Shown: positions 8,316 through 17,871, numbered from the stretch's first letter. The stretch: DNA of 42,962 bases from an uncultured Clostridia bacterium (GCA_944390535.1 CALXQV010000034.1:1-42962); one strand, 5' to 3'. Numbers and translations are program-made. The notes: generated from the sequence alone by a model not told the origin.

Positions 8316-9167
8316 TTATGCAAAGAAGAAATATGCTAACACAATGATTCCTAGTATAATTCTATAATATCCAAATACTTTAAAATCATGTTTTTTAATA
8401 TAATTCATTAAGAATTTAATAACAAACATAGATACAATAAAAGATATTAACATTCCTAATAGTAAAATAATAATCTCTGCACTTGTAAATACCAATCCAA
8501 ATTTCACTAATTTTAATAAGCTTGCTCCTAACATAGTTGGAATCGCTAAATAGAATGTAAATTCTGCTGCATTTGGTCTTGATAATCCAATTAGTAATCC
8601 ACCGATAATCGTTGCTCCTGAACGTGAAGTTCCTGGAAATATCGCTGCTAGTAATTGAAATACACCAATGATAAGTGCATCTTTATAAGTAATCTCAGAA
8701 TTTTTATCTTTTGCACCTTTTCTATTTTTATTCCAGTTTTCAATCACGATAAAAGCAATACCAAATACAATTAAGGCAATTGCAATACAGGTTGGGTTAT
8801 AAAATAAAGCTTCAAATGTCTCATCAAATAATAATCCAATAATTGCTGCTGGAACACAACCTACTAAAATTTTTCCCCATAGGTTCATGATATTTTTATC
8901 AAAATAAGATAAAATTCCTGTTGATTTAATTGCTTTTTCCTTATGTCTTGTGATTGGCCATATTTTCTTAAAATATAGCAATACTACTGCTAAAATAGCC
9001 CCTAATTGAATAACTACTTGAAACATTGACCAAAATTCTGGTGAAACATTTTCAAATTTAACAAATTGTTCCACTAATATCAAATGTCCTGTACTACTAA
9101 TCGGTAGCCATTCTGTAATTCCTTCTACTATTCCAAATATCACTGATTTTATTATATCTAAAAACAT
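8316..9167 (-). CDS. uppP: Undecaprenyl-diphosphatase UppP (BacA)
   Basis: Integral membrane phosphatase that recycles undecaprenyl pyrophosphate to the monophosphate carrier for peptidoglycan and other wall polymers; it also gives bacitracin tolerance. The 283 residues show both signature regions: GIVEGITEWLPISSTGHL (about 12-29, with the catalytic Glu-rich motif) and FPGTSRSGATIIGGL (about 178-192, with the essential Arg). Seven to eight hydrophobic helices are apparent. AAAGGAAG lies 7 nt before the ATG. It follows dpaA closely; if the dpaA frameshift is corrected, the two reading frames overlap by 10 bp. Confidence 0.96.
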   Translation of the reverse strand: MFLDIIKSVIFGIVEGITEWLPISSTGHLILVEQFVKFENVSPEFWSMFQVVIQLGAILAVVLLYFKKIWPITRHKEKAIKSTGILSYFDKNIMNLWGKILVGCVPAAIIGLLFDETFEALFYNPTCIAIALIVFGIAFIVIENWNKNRKGAKDKNSEITYKDALIIGVFQLLAAIFPGTSRSGATIIGGLLIGLSRPNAAEFTFYLAIPTMLGASLLKLVKFGLVFTSAEIIILLLGMLISFIVSMFVIKFLMNYIKKHDFKVFGYYRIILGIIVLAYFFFA

Positions 9168-9191
9168 ATTCTATCTTCCTTTCTTTTGTTT

Positions 9192-10043
9192 TCATTCATA
9201 TATTGTTTTATCATCTCTTTCATATATTTTGCAGATGTTATTGGTGCTGATTTTCCGCGGTAAGCCTAATGCCTCTATAAAATTTAACTTTTCTTGTTCC
9301 ACCATCTTTCTGTCAAATCCATAAGGTTTTGAAGCTAAATCTATTACTAATGTTTCTTTCTTAATTTCTTTTAATTCCTCTTCAAATAGTATTTTAGGAA
9401 TTGTGTTTATGATTATATCATATTGTTTAAATTTTGTACAAGTATTTTTCATATTTTCTATACATACTGTCTCATATCCATAGGCAACTGCCCATGCTTT
9501 TTCTACCTCATTTGTTATCATACAAGTTACCTTTGCAGATAATCCACTTAACTTATATGCTAATACCTTACCAATTCTTCCAAATCCCATTATGAGACAA
9601 TTACTATTTTGTAATATTTTTTTCGTATTTTTTAAGATTATTTCGATTGTTGCCTCTGCTGTTGGAATTGCATTTAATATGGCAAATTCTTCCTTTTTCA
9701 TAAAATCAATTACTTCATTATGTTTTTTATGTAATTCTTCTTCTAACGCCTGATGTATATTTCCAACAAATATTTTTTTATTTTCTAAATAATAGAATAA
9801 TTCTTTTATTGCTACATGTTTATTTGAAAATGGCATATGTATATTTTGATTATCTTTTGAAAACGGAGTTGGTAAAATAATGTATTCTGAATGACGAATC
9901 ATTTCTTCGTATTTTTCACATTCTTTAAAATTTTCTAATTTATCAAAACCATATACTGTTACTTCGTTCTTTTCTTTAGATAATAGTTTTGCTAAGAAAA
10001 AGCTTCTTAAATCTCCCCCTATAATACAAAAATTCATACTCAT
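9192..10043 (-). CDS. dpaA: Dipicolinate synthase subunit A, with an apparent 3' frameshift
   Basis: DpaA (SpoVFA) oxidises or dehydrates a dihydrodipicolinate-pathway intermediate with DpaB to make dipicolinic acid, the spore-core solute. An N-terminal Rossmann-like block (MNFCIIGGDLRSFFLAKLLS) and a central one (NCLIMGFGRIGKVLAYKLSG, about 152-171) are clear, as are DLASKPYG and EALGLP. After EALGLP the frame breaks: removing one base at CCGCGG (9255..9260) restores GKSAPITSAKYMKEMIKQ, the expected family C-terminus, and moves the stop to 9158..9160. I start at 10043, after AAGGAGG, not at the TTA-side upstream start. No dpaB lies beside it. The start site sits in a 16-bp hairpin. Confidence 0.9.
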   Translation of the reverse strand: MSMNFCIIGGDLRSFFLAKLLSKEKNEVTVYGFDKLENFKECEKYEEMIRHSEYIILPTPFSKDNQNIHMPFSNKHVAIKELFYYLENKKIFVGNIHQALEEELHKKHNEVIDFMKKEEFAILNAIPTAEATIEIILKNTKKILQNSNCLIMGFGRIGKVLAYKLSGLSAKVTCMITNEVEKAWAVAYGYETVCIENMKNTCTKFKQYDIIINTIPKILFEEELKEIKKETLVIDLASKPYGFDRKMVEQEKLNFIEALGLPRKISTNNICKIYERDDKTIYE

Positions 10044-10094
10044 AAAATCCTCCTTCTTATACATTATAGTTTGGTTATAGGATTTTATGAGTAT
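10036..10094 (-). promoter_or_regulatory. 16-bp hairpin covering the dpaA ribosome binding site and start codon
   Basis: ATACTCATAAAATCCT (10036..10051) and its perfect complement (10079..10094) are separated by 27 nt. In the minus-strand RNA one arm contains the end of AGGAGG, the AUG at 10043 and the next two codons, so the folded leader would hide the dpaA start. The other arm begins 5 nt beyond the stop of the TPR gene. Confidence 0.75.
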
Positions 10095-10099
10095 TCTTC

Positions 10100-11335
10100 T
10101 TATTTTTGTCTTTCATCTTGTTCGATGTCTATTTCCTCTAAATTTATATTTCTTCCATTTTTTTCTTTTATATCTTTCTTCAATAATTTAATATCATGAT
10201 AACTTAAATGTCTAGAAATCTCTACTAATTCTTCTAAATGTTCTTTTGCTTTTATTTCCTTTTCTTCTAATGGTCTTTTCTGTTTCTTACTTTCTAAATT
10301 GAATGGAATCGATATTCTTGCCATAATTGGTATAAATAATGGTTCTTTTTTTACTTTTTCTGCTATTTTCTTTGAATCAATATCAATTGCTGTATTTATA
10401 TAGTGAATAGCCATTTCTTTATCTCCTTTTATTAGGGAAATTTTGGCTAATTCATAACAAGCATCTGCAGATAAATCATCATCTTCCATTGCTTGTAAAA
10501 ATTTTTCTTCTGCTTCTTCCAAATCTTTATAAATTAATGCAATTTCTGCTAGAGAATATTTCGCATTATATAATAAAGAATTAATTTCAGCTGCTTTTTC
10601 ATAACAAATTTTTGCATTTTGAAAATCATTTAACATGGTATATGCAATTCCTAGGTTATAATGTATTTCATAACTTACAGGATTATATTTTAAGGCATCT
10701 TGGTAAACATTGACTGCTTCTTTATACATTTCTTTAGAAATCAAAATGTCCCCTAATAATTCTGTAGCTTTATACATATCTGGTTTCTTGTTTAACAGAT
10801 TAAATAACATTTCTGTTGCTTCATCTTTTTTATCTAAATGATTTAATAATTCTGCTACTTTATAATACGACTCATAATCTTTTTTATTAATATCAATTGC
10901 TTGTACATATTCATCAATTGCCTTCCTCATTCCACCTTCTTTTTCATATACTTCTGCTAACATTTTATGCCCTTTATAACTGTTTGGTAGTTTTGAAACT
11001 AAATTTAGCAATGCTTCTTTTGCTTTTTTATCATTTTCAGCTGTTAAATATATCTTTGCTTTTGCTACATTCATCAACTCAATTAATGTCATACCATTTT
11101 TTTCTAATATAATGACAATTCCTGGTATGAATATAGAAAAGACATATTTTACTATATTTAATAACATATTTAACTCTATAAAAAGTGCAAATCCTAAAAA
11201 GTTTAGTGCAATTCCAATCGCTTCTAATATTAGAATGACAATATAACTTGTATCATTGTTTTTTATCATTTTTAAAAACATATATACAAAAATTGCGAGT
11301 GAAATAACGGTAAATATAAATTGTTCTATTATCAT
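10100..11335 (-). CDS. Membrane-anchored tetratricopeptide-repeat protein
   Basis: A 411-residue protein with three N-terminal hydrophobic helices (about 5-22, 30-52 and 57-77) followed by a cytosolic array of about six to seven TPR units (about 100-345), for example SYEIHYNLGIAYTMLNDFQNAKICYEKAAEIN and ADACYELAKISLIKGDKEMAIHYINTAIDID in part. The C-terminal 65 residues are highly charged. TPR arrays are protein-docking scaffolds, so the partner is unknown. AAGGAG lies 7 nt before the ATG. It lies between rnhA and dpaA in a same-strand run and probably shares their promoter. Confidence 0.88.
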   Translation of the reverse strand: MIIEQFIFTVISLAIFVYMFLKMIKNNDTSYIVILILEAIGIALNFLGFALFIELNMLLNIVKYVFSIFIPGIVIILEKNGMTLIELMNVAKAKIYLTAENDKKAKEALLNLVSKLPNSYKGHKMLAEVYEKEGGMRKAIDEYVQAIDINKKDYESYYKVAELLNHLDKKDEATEMLFNLLNKKPDMYKATELLGDILISKEMYKEAVNVYQDALKYNPVSYEIHYNLGIAYTMLNDFQNAKICYEKAAEINSLLYNAKYSLAEIALIYKDLEEAEEKFLQAMEDDDLSADACYELAKISLIKGDKEMAIHYINTAIDIDSKKIAEKVKKEPLFIPIMARISIPFNLESKKQKRPLEEKEIKAKEHLEELVEISRHLSYHDIKLLKKDIKEKNGRNINLEEIDIEQDERQK

Positions 11336-11352
11336 TTTGCATCTCCTTTTAT

Positions 11353-11790
11353 TTATTCTAAATTCTTAATTGCATTTCTTGCCATTTCATCACATCTATT
11401 ATTAAATTCATTATCACTGTGTCCCTTTACTTTAATAAATTTAACTTCATGTGTTTTGGTTAATGCATATAATTCTTGCCAAATTTCTTTATTTTTTACT
11501 GGTTCTTTTCCAGATGTTTTCCAGTTATTTTTTATCCAATTGTATATCCATCCTTGATTAAATGCATTTACCACATAGGCACTATCACTGTATATTTCTA
11601 CTTCACAAGGAAATTTTAGTAGCTTGAGACCTTCAATCACTGCTGTTAATTCCATTACATTATTCGTTGTATTTTTTTCTCCTCCTGAGATTTCCTTTGT
11701 ATTTTCTTTATACATTAAAATAGCCCCCCAGCCTCCAGGTCCTGGGTTTCCTGAACATGCTCCATCTGTATATATGATTACTTTTTCCAT
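11353..11790 (-). CDS. rnhA: Ribonuclease HI
   Basis: Endonuclease that degrades the RNA strand of RNA-DNA hybrids (R-loops, primers) in the cytoplasm. The 145-residue length is typical. The catalytic set is intact: Asp9 in [16 protein letters not shown], Glu47 in NNVMELTA, Asp69 in IYSDSAYVV, and Asp134 in [11 protein letters not shown], with His124 in VKGHSDNE. The N-terminus [13 protein letters not shown] is the bacterial RNase HI hallmark. AAAGG precedes the ATG. It is first in the rnhA-TPR-dpaA-uppP run and divergent from tmcAL. Confidence 0.96.
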   Translation of the reverse strand: MEKVIIYTDGACSGNPGPGGWGAILMYKENTKEISGGEKNTTNNVMELTAVIEGLKLLKFPCEVEIYSDSAYVVNAFNQGWIYNWIKNNWKTSGKEPVKNKEIWQELYALTKTHEVKFIKVKGHSDNEFNNRCDEMARNAIKNLE

Positions 11791-11834
11791 AAAAAAACCT
11801 TTCTTCGTTGCTTTTTATATTTTTTTATGATAAC

Positions 11835-11863
11835 ATTATATCAGGAATTTACAAATTATACAA
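11835..11863 (-). promoter_or_regulatory. Candidate promoter of the rnhA run
   Basis: Minus-strand TTGTAT (11858..11863), 17-bp spacer and perfect TATAAT (11835..11840), in the divergent gap between rnhA and tmcAL. The -35 is weak. Confidence 0.55.
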
Positions 11864-11888
11864 TATTTTTAAAAAGGAAGTTTGGAAA

Positions 11889-13121
11889 ATGAGTAAAGTT
11901 ATTGGAATTATAGCAGAATATAACCCATTCCATAATGGTCATTTATATCATCTACAAAAGTCAATGCAAATGACACATTCTTCTTATTCTGTCGCTGTTG
12001 TTAGTGGTAACTTTACACAAAGAGGTTCCACTTCTTTAGTGGATAAATGGACAAAAGCAGAAATTGCTTTACAAAATGGTATTGATTTGGTCCTTGAACT
12101 TCCTTTATTATATTCCATTTCTAGTGCTGAAAATTTTGCAGAAGGTGCTATTAAAATTTTGGATTCTTTAAAGGTGGTAGATTATCTTTCTTTTGGTTCT
12201 GAATCTGGTAATATTTCTACCCTAAATATGATTGCTGATATTTTATATAAAGAGCCAAAAGCTTATAAAAATATTCTATCTCATGAATTGGGTAAAGGTT
12301 TATCTTTTCCTAAGGCAAGAGAAAATGCTTTACTTATGTATTTAAATGATATTCGAAGGTTTTCAAATGTGCTTTCTTCTCCAAATAATATTTTAGGAAT
12401 TGAATATCTAAAAGCTTTAAAAAAATTAAGAAGTCCTATTCTTCCTGTTACAGTAGAACGATACAATGCTGGATATCATGATATATCCTCTAATGGAAAT
12501 GTTGCTAGTAGTACAGCCATTCGAAATATTGTCAAAAACAATGGTTGGGATATTTTGAGAAAAGTCGTTCCAGAAAATACATTTTCTACTCTTTTAGAAA
12601 ATATAAAAGTAGGACATATTGTTCCTGATATATCTGTTTTTGAAAAACAAATTATTTATAATTTACGAAAAATGTCACTTCAAGAAATTGCAGAACTTCC
12701 AGATGTTAGCGAAGGATTAGAAAATGCTATAAAACATGCCGCTAATTCTTGTAATAGTGTTGTAGAATTTTTAAATATTATCAAATCAAAACGATATACG
12801 AATACAAGACTTCACAGAATTTTATTATATGCTTTATTAGGAATTACAAAAAAGGATATGACTTTGTCTAAAAAGTCCATTCCCTATATTCGAGTTTTAG
12901 GATTTAATCAAAAAGGAAAATATTTAATTTCAGAAGTTTCTCGTGCTAATCCTAAATTAGAAATTATTACTTCTGTTAAGAAATATATGGATACAAGCAA
13001 TAACAAAAATTCTAGGTACATGCTAGAAAAGGATATTTGGGCTACAAATGTTTACACTATTGGCTATGAATATGATTCTTGGAATAATTTGGATTATACA
13101 CATAAGTTGATAACTTTATAG
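11889..13121 (+). CDS. tmcAL: tRNA(Met) cytidine acetate ligase TmcAL (YlbM family)
   Basis: ATP-dependent enzyme that makes N4-acetylcytidine at the wobble position of elongator tRNA-Met from free acetate. The start MSKVIGIIAEYNPFHNGHLYHLQKS in part carries the nucleotidyltransferase motif HNGH (HxGH type). The further blocks VVSGNFTQRGSTSLVDKWTKAE, DLVLELPLLYSISSAENFA and SSTAIRN, seen in sections, fit the 410-residue family. I use the ATG at 11889 because the homologous N-terminus and an AAGGAAG site lie there; the open frame upstream is unlikely to be translated. It is followed at 31 nt by an HD-domain gene. Confidence 0.93.
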   Translation: MSKVIGIIAEYNPFHNGHLYHLQKSMQMTHSSYSVAVVSGNFTQRGSTSLVDKWTKAEIALQNGIDLVLELPLLYSISSAENFAEGAIKILDSLKVVDYLSFGSESGNISTLNMIADILYKEPKAYKNILSHELGKGLSFPKARENALLMYLNDIRRFSNVLSSPNNILGIEYLKALKKLRSPILPVTVERYNAGYHDISSNGNVASSTAIRNIVKNNGWDILRKVVPENTFSTLLENIKVGHIVPDISVFEKQIIYNLRKMSLQEIAELPDVSEGLENAIKHAANSCNSVVEFLNIIKSKRYTNTRLHRILLYALLGITKKDMTLSKKSIPYIRVLGFNQKGKYLISEVSRANPKLEIITSVKKYMDTSNNKNSRYMLEKDIWATNVYTIGYEYDSWNNLDYTHKLITL

Positions 13122-13152
13122 ATTAATAATAATATATAATATGGAGGTTAAT

Positions 13153-13710
13153 ATGAAAAACATAGAAGATATTGAAATGCAAAAAATTATACAATTTGCT
13201 GAAAAATTTTATGCTACATTAGACTTTGCTCATAACATAGAACATGGTAAAAGAGTTGTAAAGCTTGCTAAAAAAATTATGATAGAGGAAGGTGGTAATC
13301 CTTCTCTAGTAGAAGCTGGTGCATATTTACATCAATTTCATGATAATTTAGAGGATGTTAAGCATTTTATTCAAACTTTAAATATAGATAATCAATTGAA
13401 AAATGATTTATATAAAATTGTAGTAGAATGTAGACCTCAAAAAATAAACAATACTTCTAGTATAGAATCTAAAATCGTATTTGATGCTGATTCTTTAGAA
13501 GTTCTTTGTCCTTATGGAATGATAAGGGAACTTTTCTGTAATATAAAATCCAGAAATAAGGATTGGAATACTTCTGTAAAAGATACCATAAATGTACAAA
13601 ATCAATTTAAAAGTAAATTAATGACAAGCACAGCAAAAAGAATGATAGATGATGATTTTGAAATCATTCAAAAATTTTGGAATACTTATTCAAAATGGGA
13701 AAATATTTAA
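13153..13710 (+). CDS. HD-domain phosphohydrolase
   Basis: A 185-residue metal-dependent phosphohydrolase of the HD superfamily. The metal ligands appear in order: AHNIEHGKRV (His27, His31), YLHQFHD (His60 and the HD pair His63-Asp64) and FDADSLEVL (a later Asp). This spacing matches the small uncharacterised HD proteins that hydrolyse nucleotides or phosphate esters; the substrate cannot be read from sequence. The ATG at 13153 follows GGAGG by 5 nt, whereas the ATG at 13141 overlaps that site. It lies 31 nt behind tmcAL on the same strand, probably in one transcript. Confidence 0.87.
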   Translation: MKNIEDIEMQKIIQFAEKFYATLDFAHNIEHGKRVVKLAKKIMIEEGGNPSLVEAGAYLHQFHDNLEDVKHFIQTLNIDNQLKNDLYKIVVECRPQKINNTSSIESKIVFDADSLEVLCPYGMIRELFCNIKSRNKDWNTSVKDTINVQNQFKSKLMTSTAKRMIDDDFEIIQKFWNTYSKWENI

Positions 13711-13771
13711 AAAAGAAAAAAGAGTAAATGATTTAACATTTCCTCTTTATTTTTCATCTTGGTCAAATTCA

Positions 13772-13810
13772 AAAAAGGGAAAAATGAGTCCGTCCCCAAA
13801 TTCCCTTTTT
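13772..13810. terminator. Convergent terminator / GTCC-type palindrome between the HD gene and glgP
   Basis: Stem AAAAAGGGAA / TTCCCTTTTT (10 bp) around a loop containing GAGTCCGTCCCC. It ends in T on both strands, so it can terminate both converging genes. Its GGGA...GTCCCC core resembles the other GTCCC palindromes in this window. Confidence 0.75.
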
Positions 13811-13811
13811 G

Positions 13812-16382
13812 TTATTTTGTTATCCATTTTACTAAATTTAAGTTTGCTGGTTCTAATAGCATTTCATGTTTTGGCATCACTCTAAATGTATATCCATAGT
13901 TTCCACCAGTTGTTAATTCTATTTTTGTTGTGAAATAATATTTTTTATGCTCTTCATCTACCTCTTGTAATTGCATTGGAATAATACTAACATTTTCTAC
14001 AACACCATTATCCAATATCTTTCCGTAATATGCTTCTACTGTCACATTTTCTACATCAATATTTGGAAGTTGCACTTCACAACCTACCTCTATATTATTT
14101 CCAGCATCAACTGTTATATTATCCAAATTGCTATTTTCTTGTGTAATTTTAATGTCTTTCCAATTTTCAAATAAATCTTTTTTCCATGCATTATATGCTG
14201 CTACATTGTCAATATTTGCATAATACTTTTTCGTTAAATCACATAATGGAATATATAATTGTTCTGTATAATCTACTAACATTCTAGCAGTACTATATTT
14301 TCCTCCTGTTGTTATGATAGAATTTTTCATGATTTCCATCCATCTTTTTGCTATACCATTTTTATCTCTATCATAATATGTTGGAATAATTTTTTCTTCT
14401 AAAGTGTGATACATACTTTGACTATCTGCCATGTCTTGTGCTTCATATGAATCATATTCTGCATTTGTTCCAATTGTCCAACCATTATCTTGTGTATATC
14501 CTTCAGCCCACCAACCATCTAGTACACTAAAGTTAATAACACCATTGACAGATGCTTTTTGTCCACTCGTTCCAGAAGCTTCCATAGGTCTTCTTGGATT
14601 GTTTAACCACACATCTACACCACTTATCAAATACCTTGACATAGCAATATTATAGTTTTCTAGTAAGAATATTTTTCCTTTAAATTGTGGCATCATAGAC
14701 ACTTCATGAATATATTTGATTAGATCTTGTCCTTCTTTATCTGCTGGGTGTGCTTTTCCTGCAAAGATTAATTGTACTGGTTTTCCTGTATTGTTCATAA
14801 TTTGTGTCATTCTTTCAATATCTTTAAAGATTAATGTTGCTCTTTTATATGTGGCAAATCTTCTAGCAAACCCAATGGTTAAAGCATCTGGATTTAATTT
14901 TGACACAATTTCATTAATTTCTTCATAACTATATCCAGATCTTCTTAATCTTTCTGTTGTATTTTCTTTTACAAGATTAATTAATTTTCTCTTTCTTTCT
15001 ACATGTGCACTCCATAATTTATCATCTGGAATATTTTTTATTTTTTCCCATACATAATCATGATGCATATTATCTTGCCAATATGGAATTAAATATTTGT
15101 TATATAATTCTTTTAATTTTGGTGCTAACCATGAACAAGTATGAATTCCATTTGTTACATATCCAATTGGTGATTCATTTGCTGCAATATTTGGCCATAC
15201 TTCATTAAATAATTCTCTTGAAACTGCTCCATGAAGCTTACTAACTCCATTTTTCTTTCCTGCAATTTTTAATGCTAATATTCCCATATTAAAACCTTTT
15301 TCTAAGTCTGGTCCTGGCTTCATTCCTAGTTTTAAGAATTCTTCCCTTGTAATACCTAATCGTGGCCAGAAATCTTTGAAATATTTTTCAACCAATTCGA
15401 TTGGGAATATGTCATTTCCTGCTGGGACTGGTGTATGTGTTGTAAATACAGTTTTTGAACTTGCAATATCTTTTGCTACTTCAAATGAAACTTGTTTATC
15501 TTTGATAATTTTTTTGATAATTTCTAAATTTAAAAATGCAGAATGTCCTTCATTCATGTGGTAAACCGTTGGTTTTAATCCTAAATATTTTGTAAGAAGA
15601 CTGACCCCTGCCATACCTAAGACAATTTCTTGTCTAATTCTCATTTCTTGATCTCCGCCATATAATCGTAATGTAACATCTCTATCTTCTTCATTGTTTT
15701 TAGGTATATCTGAATCTAATAAATATAGTTTGACTCTTCCTACATTAATTTGCCATACTTTTAGATATAATCTTCTTTTTGGGAATTTAACATAGATTGT
15801 TAAATCATCCCCTTTGTCATCCTTTACAGGGTTGATTGGTAAATCATATAAATCGATAGTATTATATTCTGTTTCTTGTTGTCCATATCCATTAATTTTT
15901 TGATTGAAATATCCATGTTTATATAATAAACCTACTGCAACAAGTGGTATTCCTAAATCGCTTGCTGATTTTAGATGGTCACCTGATAAAATTCCTAGTC
16001 CTCCTGAATAGATTGGAATGGTTTGGTCTAATCCATATTCTGCTGAAAAATAAGCGATTAAGTCTTTTTTGTTTCCTGGATATTTATTAGAAAACCATGT
16101 ATTTTTACTATTCATATAATTTTCAAAATTTTCTGCTACTTTGTCATATTCTTTTAGGAAAACTACATCTTTTGAGACCTTTTCTAACCTATCTTGTGAT
16201 ACTTGTTTTAAAAACTTTACAGGATTTTTTGAACATTGTTCCCATAAGTCCATGTCAATCTTTTGGAATAATCTTAAAAATTCTGTATTCCATGACCACC
16301 ATAAATTATTTGATATTTCTCCTAGTTTTTCAATTCTTTTTGGTAATTGTGGATTTACTGTTATCCTATTAAATACATACAT
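13812..16382 (-). CDS. glgP: Alpha-glucan (glycogen) phosphorylase, GT35
   Basis: PLP-dependent phosphorylase that releases glucose-1-phosphate from alpha-1,4-glucans. The 856 residues open with the DUF3417-type N-terminal region of the alpha-glucan phosphorylase subfamily (RIEKLGEISNNLWWSWN), continue through FSAEYGLDQTIPIYSGGLGIL and HMNEGHSAF, and reach EASGTSGQKASVNGVINF (about 625-645), which holds the PLP-lysine position in the SGxKAS segment, then DGWWAEGY. AAGGAGG lies 8 nt before the ATG. The gene stands alone with its own promoter; no other glycogen genes are present in the window. Confidence 0.95.
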   Translation of the reverse strand: MYVFNRITVNPQLPKRIEKLGEISNNLWWSWNTEFLRLFQKIDMDLWEQCSKNPVKFLKQVSQDRLEKVSKDVVFLKEYDKVAENFENYMNSKNTWFSNKYPGNKKDLIAYFSAEYGLDQTIPIYSGGLGILSGDHLKSASDLGIPLVAVGLLYKHGYFNQKINGYGQQETEYNTIDLYDLPINPVKDDKGDDLTIYVKFPKRRLYLKVWQINVGRVKLYLLDSDIPKNNEEDRDVTLRLYGGDQEMRIRQEIVLGMAGVSLLTKYLGLKPTVYHMNEGHSAFLNLEIIKKIIKDKQVSFEVAKDIASSKTVFTTHTPVPAGNDIFPIELVEKYFKDFWPRLGITREEFLKLGMKPGPDLEKGFNMGILALKIAGKKNGVSKLHGAVSRELFNEVWPNIAANESPIGYVTNGIHTCSWLAPKLKELYNKYLIPYWQDNMHHDYVWEKIKNIPDDKLWSAHVERKRKLINLVKENTTERLRRSGYSYEEINEIVSKLNPDALTIGFARRFATYKRATLIFKDIERMTQIMNNTGKPVQLIFAGKAHPADKEGQDLIKYIHEVSMMPQFKGKIFLLENYNIAMSRYLISGVDVWLNNPRRPMEASGTSGQKASVNGVINFSVLDGWWAEGYTQDNGWTIGTNAEYDSYEAQDMADSQSMYHTLEEKIIPTYYDRDKNGIAKRWMEIMKNSIITTGGKYSTARMLVDYTEQLYIPLCDLTKKYYANIDNVAAYNAWKKDLFENWKDIKITQENSNLDNITVDAGNNIEVGCEVQLPNIDVENVTVEAYYGKILDNGVVENVSIIPMQLQEVDEEHKKYYFTTKIELTTGGNYGYTFRVMPKHEMLLEPANLNLVKWITK

Positions 16383-16440
16383 CTATATTTCCTCCTTAGT
16401 ATTTTCTTTTATTTTTTCTAATTGTTTTTTATCCATATAC

Positions 16441-16469
16441 ATTATCTATTAAATATATAAAAATGTCAA
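16441..16469 (-). promoter_or_regulatory. Sigma-A promoter of glgP
   Basis: Minus-strand perfect TTGACA (16464..16469), 17-bp spacer and GATAAT (16441..16446, 5/6). The -35 lies in the loop region of a 12-bp AT-rich hairpin (16454..16482, arms TATATAAAAATG / CATTTTTATATA), which may also serve as a weak terminator for the lysozyme gene. Confidence 0.75.
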
Positions 16470-16577
16470 ACATTTTTATATAAAAAAATTATATTACACC
16501 AATATTATTATATAAGAAGAATCATTCTGTACAATGCAGAGTTTTCCCCTAAGCTATATATAGAATTATTCTCATAT

Positions 16578-17831
16578 TTATACAATTCTAATTGTTTGCC
16601 CTGGAAAGATTAGATTCGGATTTTCTATATCATTATATTGTAAAATTTCATTTAAAGTAATTCCAAATCTCCTTGCTATTCCATTTAATGTATCTCCTTC
16701 CTTTACAACATAATATACTTGCATTGTATTATCTATTGGAGATAAATCTGTTACATCACTTTCTGTCATTCTTAATTTTTGTCCAGGATAAATGAGATTT
16801 GGATTTTCGATATCATTTAATTCTACAATATGCTCTACACTTACATGATATTCTCTTGCTATTTGTGATAGAGTATTTCCTCTTTGAACTGTATAAATGA
16901 TACTTCCCGTACCTCTTTCTTCACTTCCTGGTATTGTAGAATTTGTAAGGATTCTTAATTTCTCTCCTGGGTAAATTAAATCTGGATTTTGAATATTGTT
17001 GATATCTACAATTTCTTGTACTGTTGTACCATATCTTCTTGCAATAGCACTTAATGTATCTCCTCTTTGGACTATATACTCTATACTTTCTGTATTTTTT
17101 GGAGTTGTATTCCCACTATTATTAATAATTTCAGAAGTTTCATTTAAAAAAATTTCTTCTGTGTATAAATCTCTATCTACACTTCCGCTAACCCCATTTA
17201 CTCTTCCCCTATCTGTATACTGTATTCCAATATATGTATCCCAACTTGTTTGTATACTTATTAGATGATTCCTATCTTCATAATATGCAATCCACAATGC
17301 ATAATCTTGTGCCAAACTGGTATCAAATGTATTTCTTGCATTTGATAAGTCACTATATAAAATAATTTCTTTATTTGTTAATTCTTCTACACGTTGCATA
17401 AAACTTCTAGCTATACGATTGATTTCATCTCTTTCAACGCCTCCAAAACTCTCATAATCTAATACTAATTTACAATCTGGTGTCTTTCCAGCAATTACAG
17501 AAACAAAAAAATTGGCTTCTTCTTGTGCTTCTTCTACATTTCTTGCTGTTAAGTAATGATAAAATCCCACACGTAATCCATTTACTTTTGCATTTTCATA
17601 ATTGATATCAAAATACGCATCTTTTATATTTGTTCCTTGGCTTGCCTTTATATATACAACCTGTATTCCATCATTTCTCACTTCTGCATAATTAATATAT
17701 CCTTGCCAATTACTAACATCTATTCCTTCATAGACTAAATCAGATGCCGGTGTTAAAGCATATGTACCATTTACTTGCATGCAGAATACAAATACAAAAA
17801 TAACAATTCCTGAAATAATTTTTTTTAACAC
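16578..17831 (-). CDS. Secreted GH25 lysozyme with three LysM domains
   Basis: Predicted extracellular muramidase that cleaves peptidoglycan. A signal peptide (1-25, hydrophobic IISGIVIFVFVFCMQVNGTYA) is followed by a glycoside hydrolase family 25 domain (about 33-225) with YEGIDVSNWQG (Asp38), KASQGTNIKD and the catalytic DxE motif in KLVLDYESFGG, then three LysM repeats (about 250-295, 312-357 and 372-417), each with YxVxxGDTLxxIARRY-like and NPNLIYPGQ-like ends. The start is GTG, 6 nt after AAGGAG. The LysM tail would bind it to the wall. It could act in growth, sporulation or germination. Confidence 0.93.
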   Translation of the reverse strand: MLKKIISGIVIFVFVFCMQVNGTYALTPASDLVYEGIDVSNWQGYINYAEVRNDGIQVVYIKASQGTNIKDAYFDINYENAKVNGLRVGFYHYLTARNVEEAQEEANFFVSVIAGKTPDCKLVLDYESFGGVERDEINRIARSFMQRVEELTNKEIILYSDLSNARNTFDTSLAQDYALWIAYYEDRNHLISIQTSWDTYIGIQYTDRGRVNGVSGSVDRDLYTEEIFLNETSEIINNSGNTTPKNTESIEYIVQRGDTLSAIARRYGTTVQEIVDINNIQNPDLIYPGEKLRILTNSTIPGSEERGTGSIIYTVQRGNTLSQIAREYHVSVEHIVELNDIENPNLIYPGQKLRMTESDVTDLSPIDNTMQVYYVVKEGDTLNGIARRFGITLNEILQYNDIENPNLIFPGQTIRIV

Positions 17832-17871
17832 ACTTTTCTCCTTTCATAATATTAAAAATTTTTTTCGTTAT

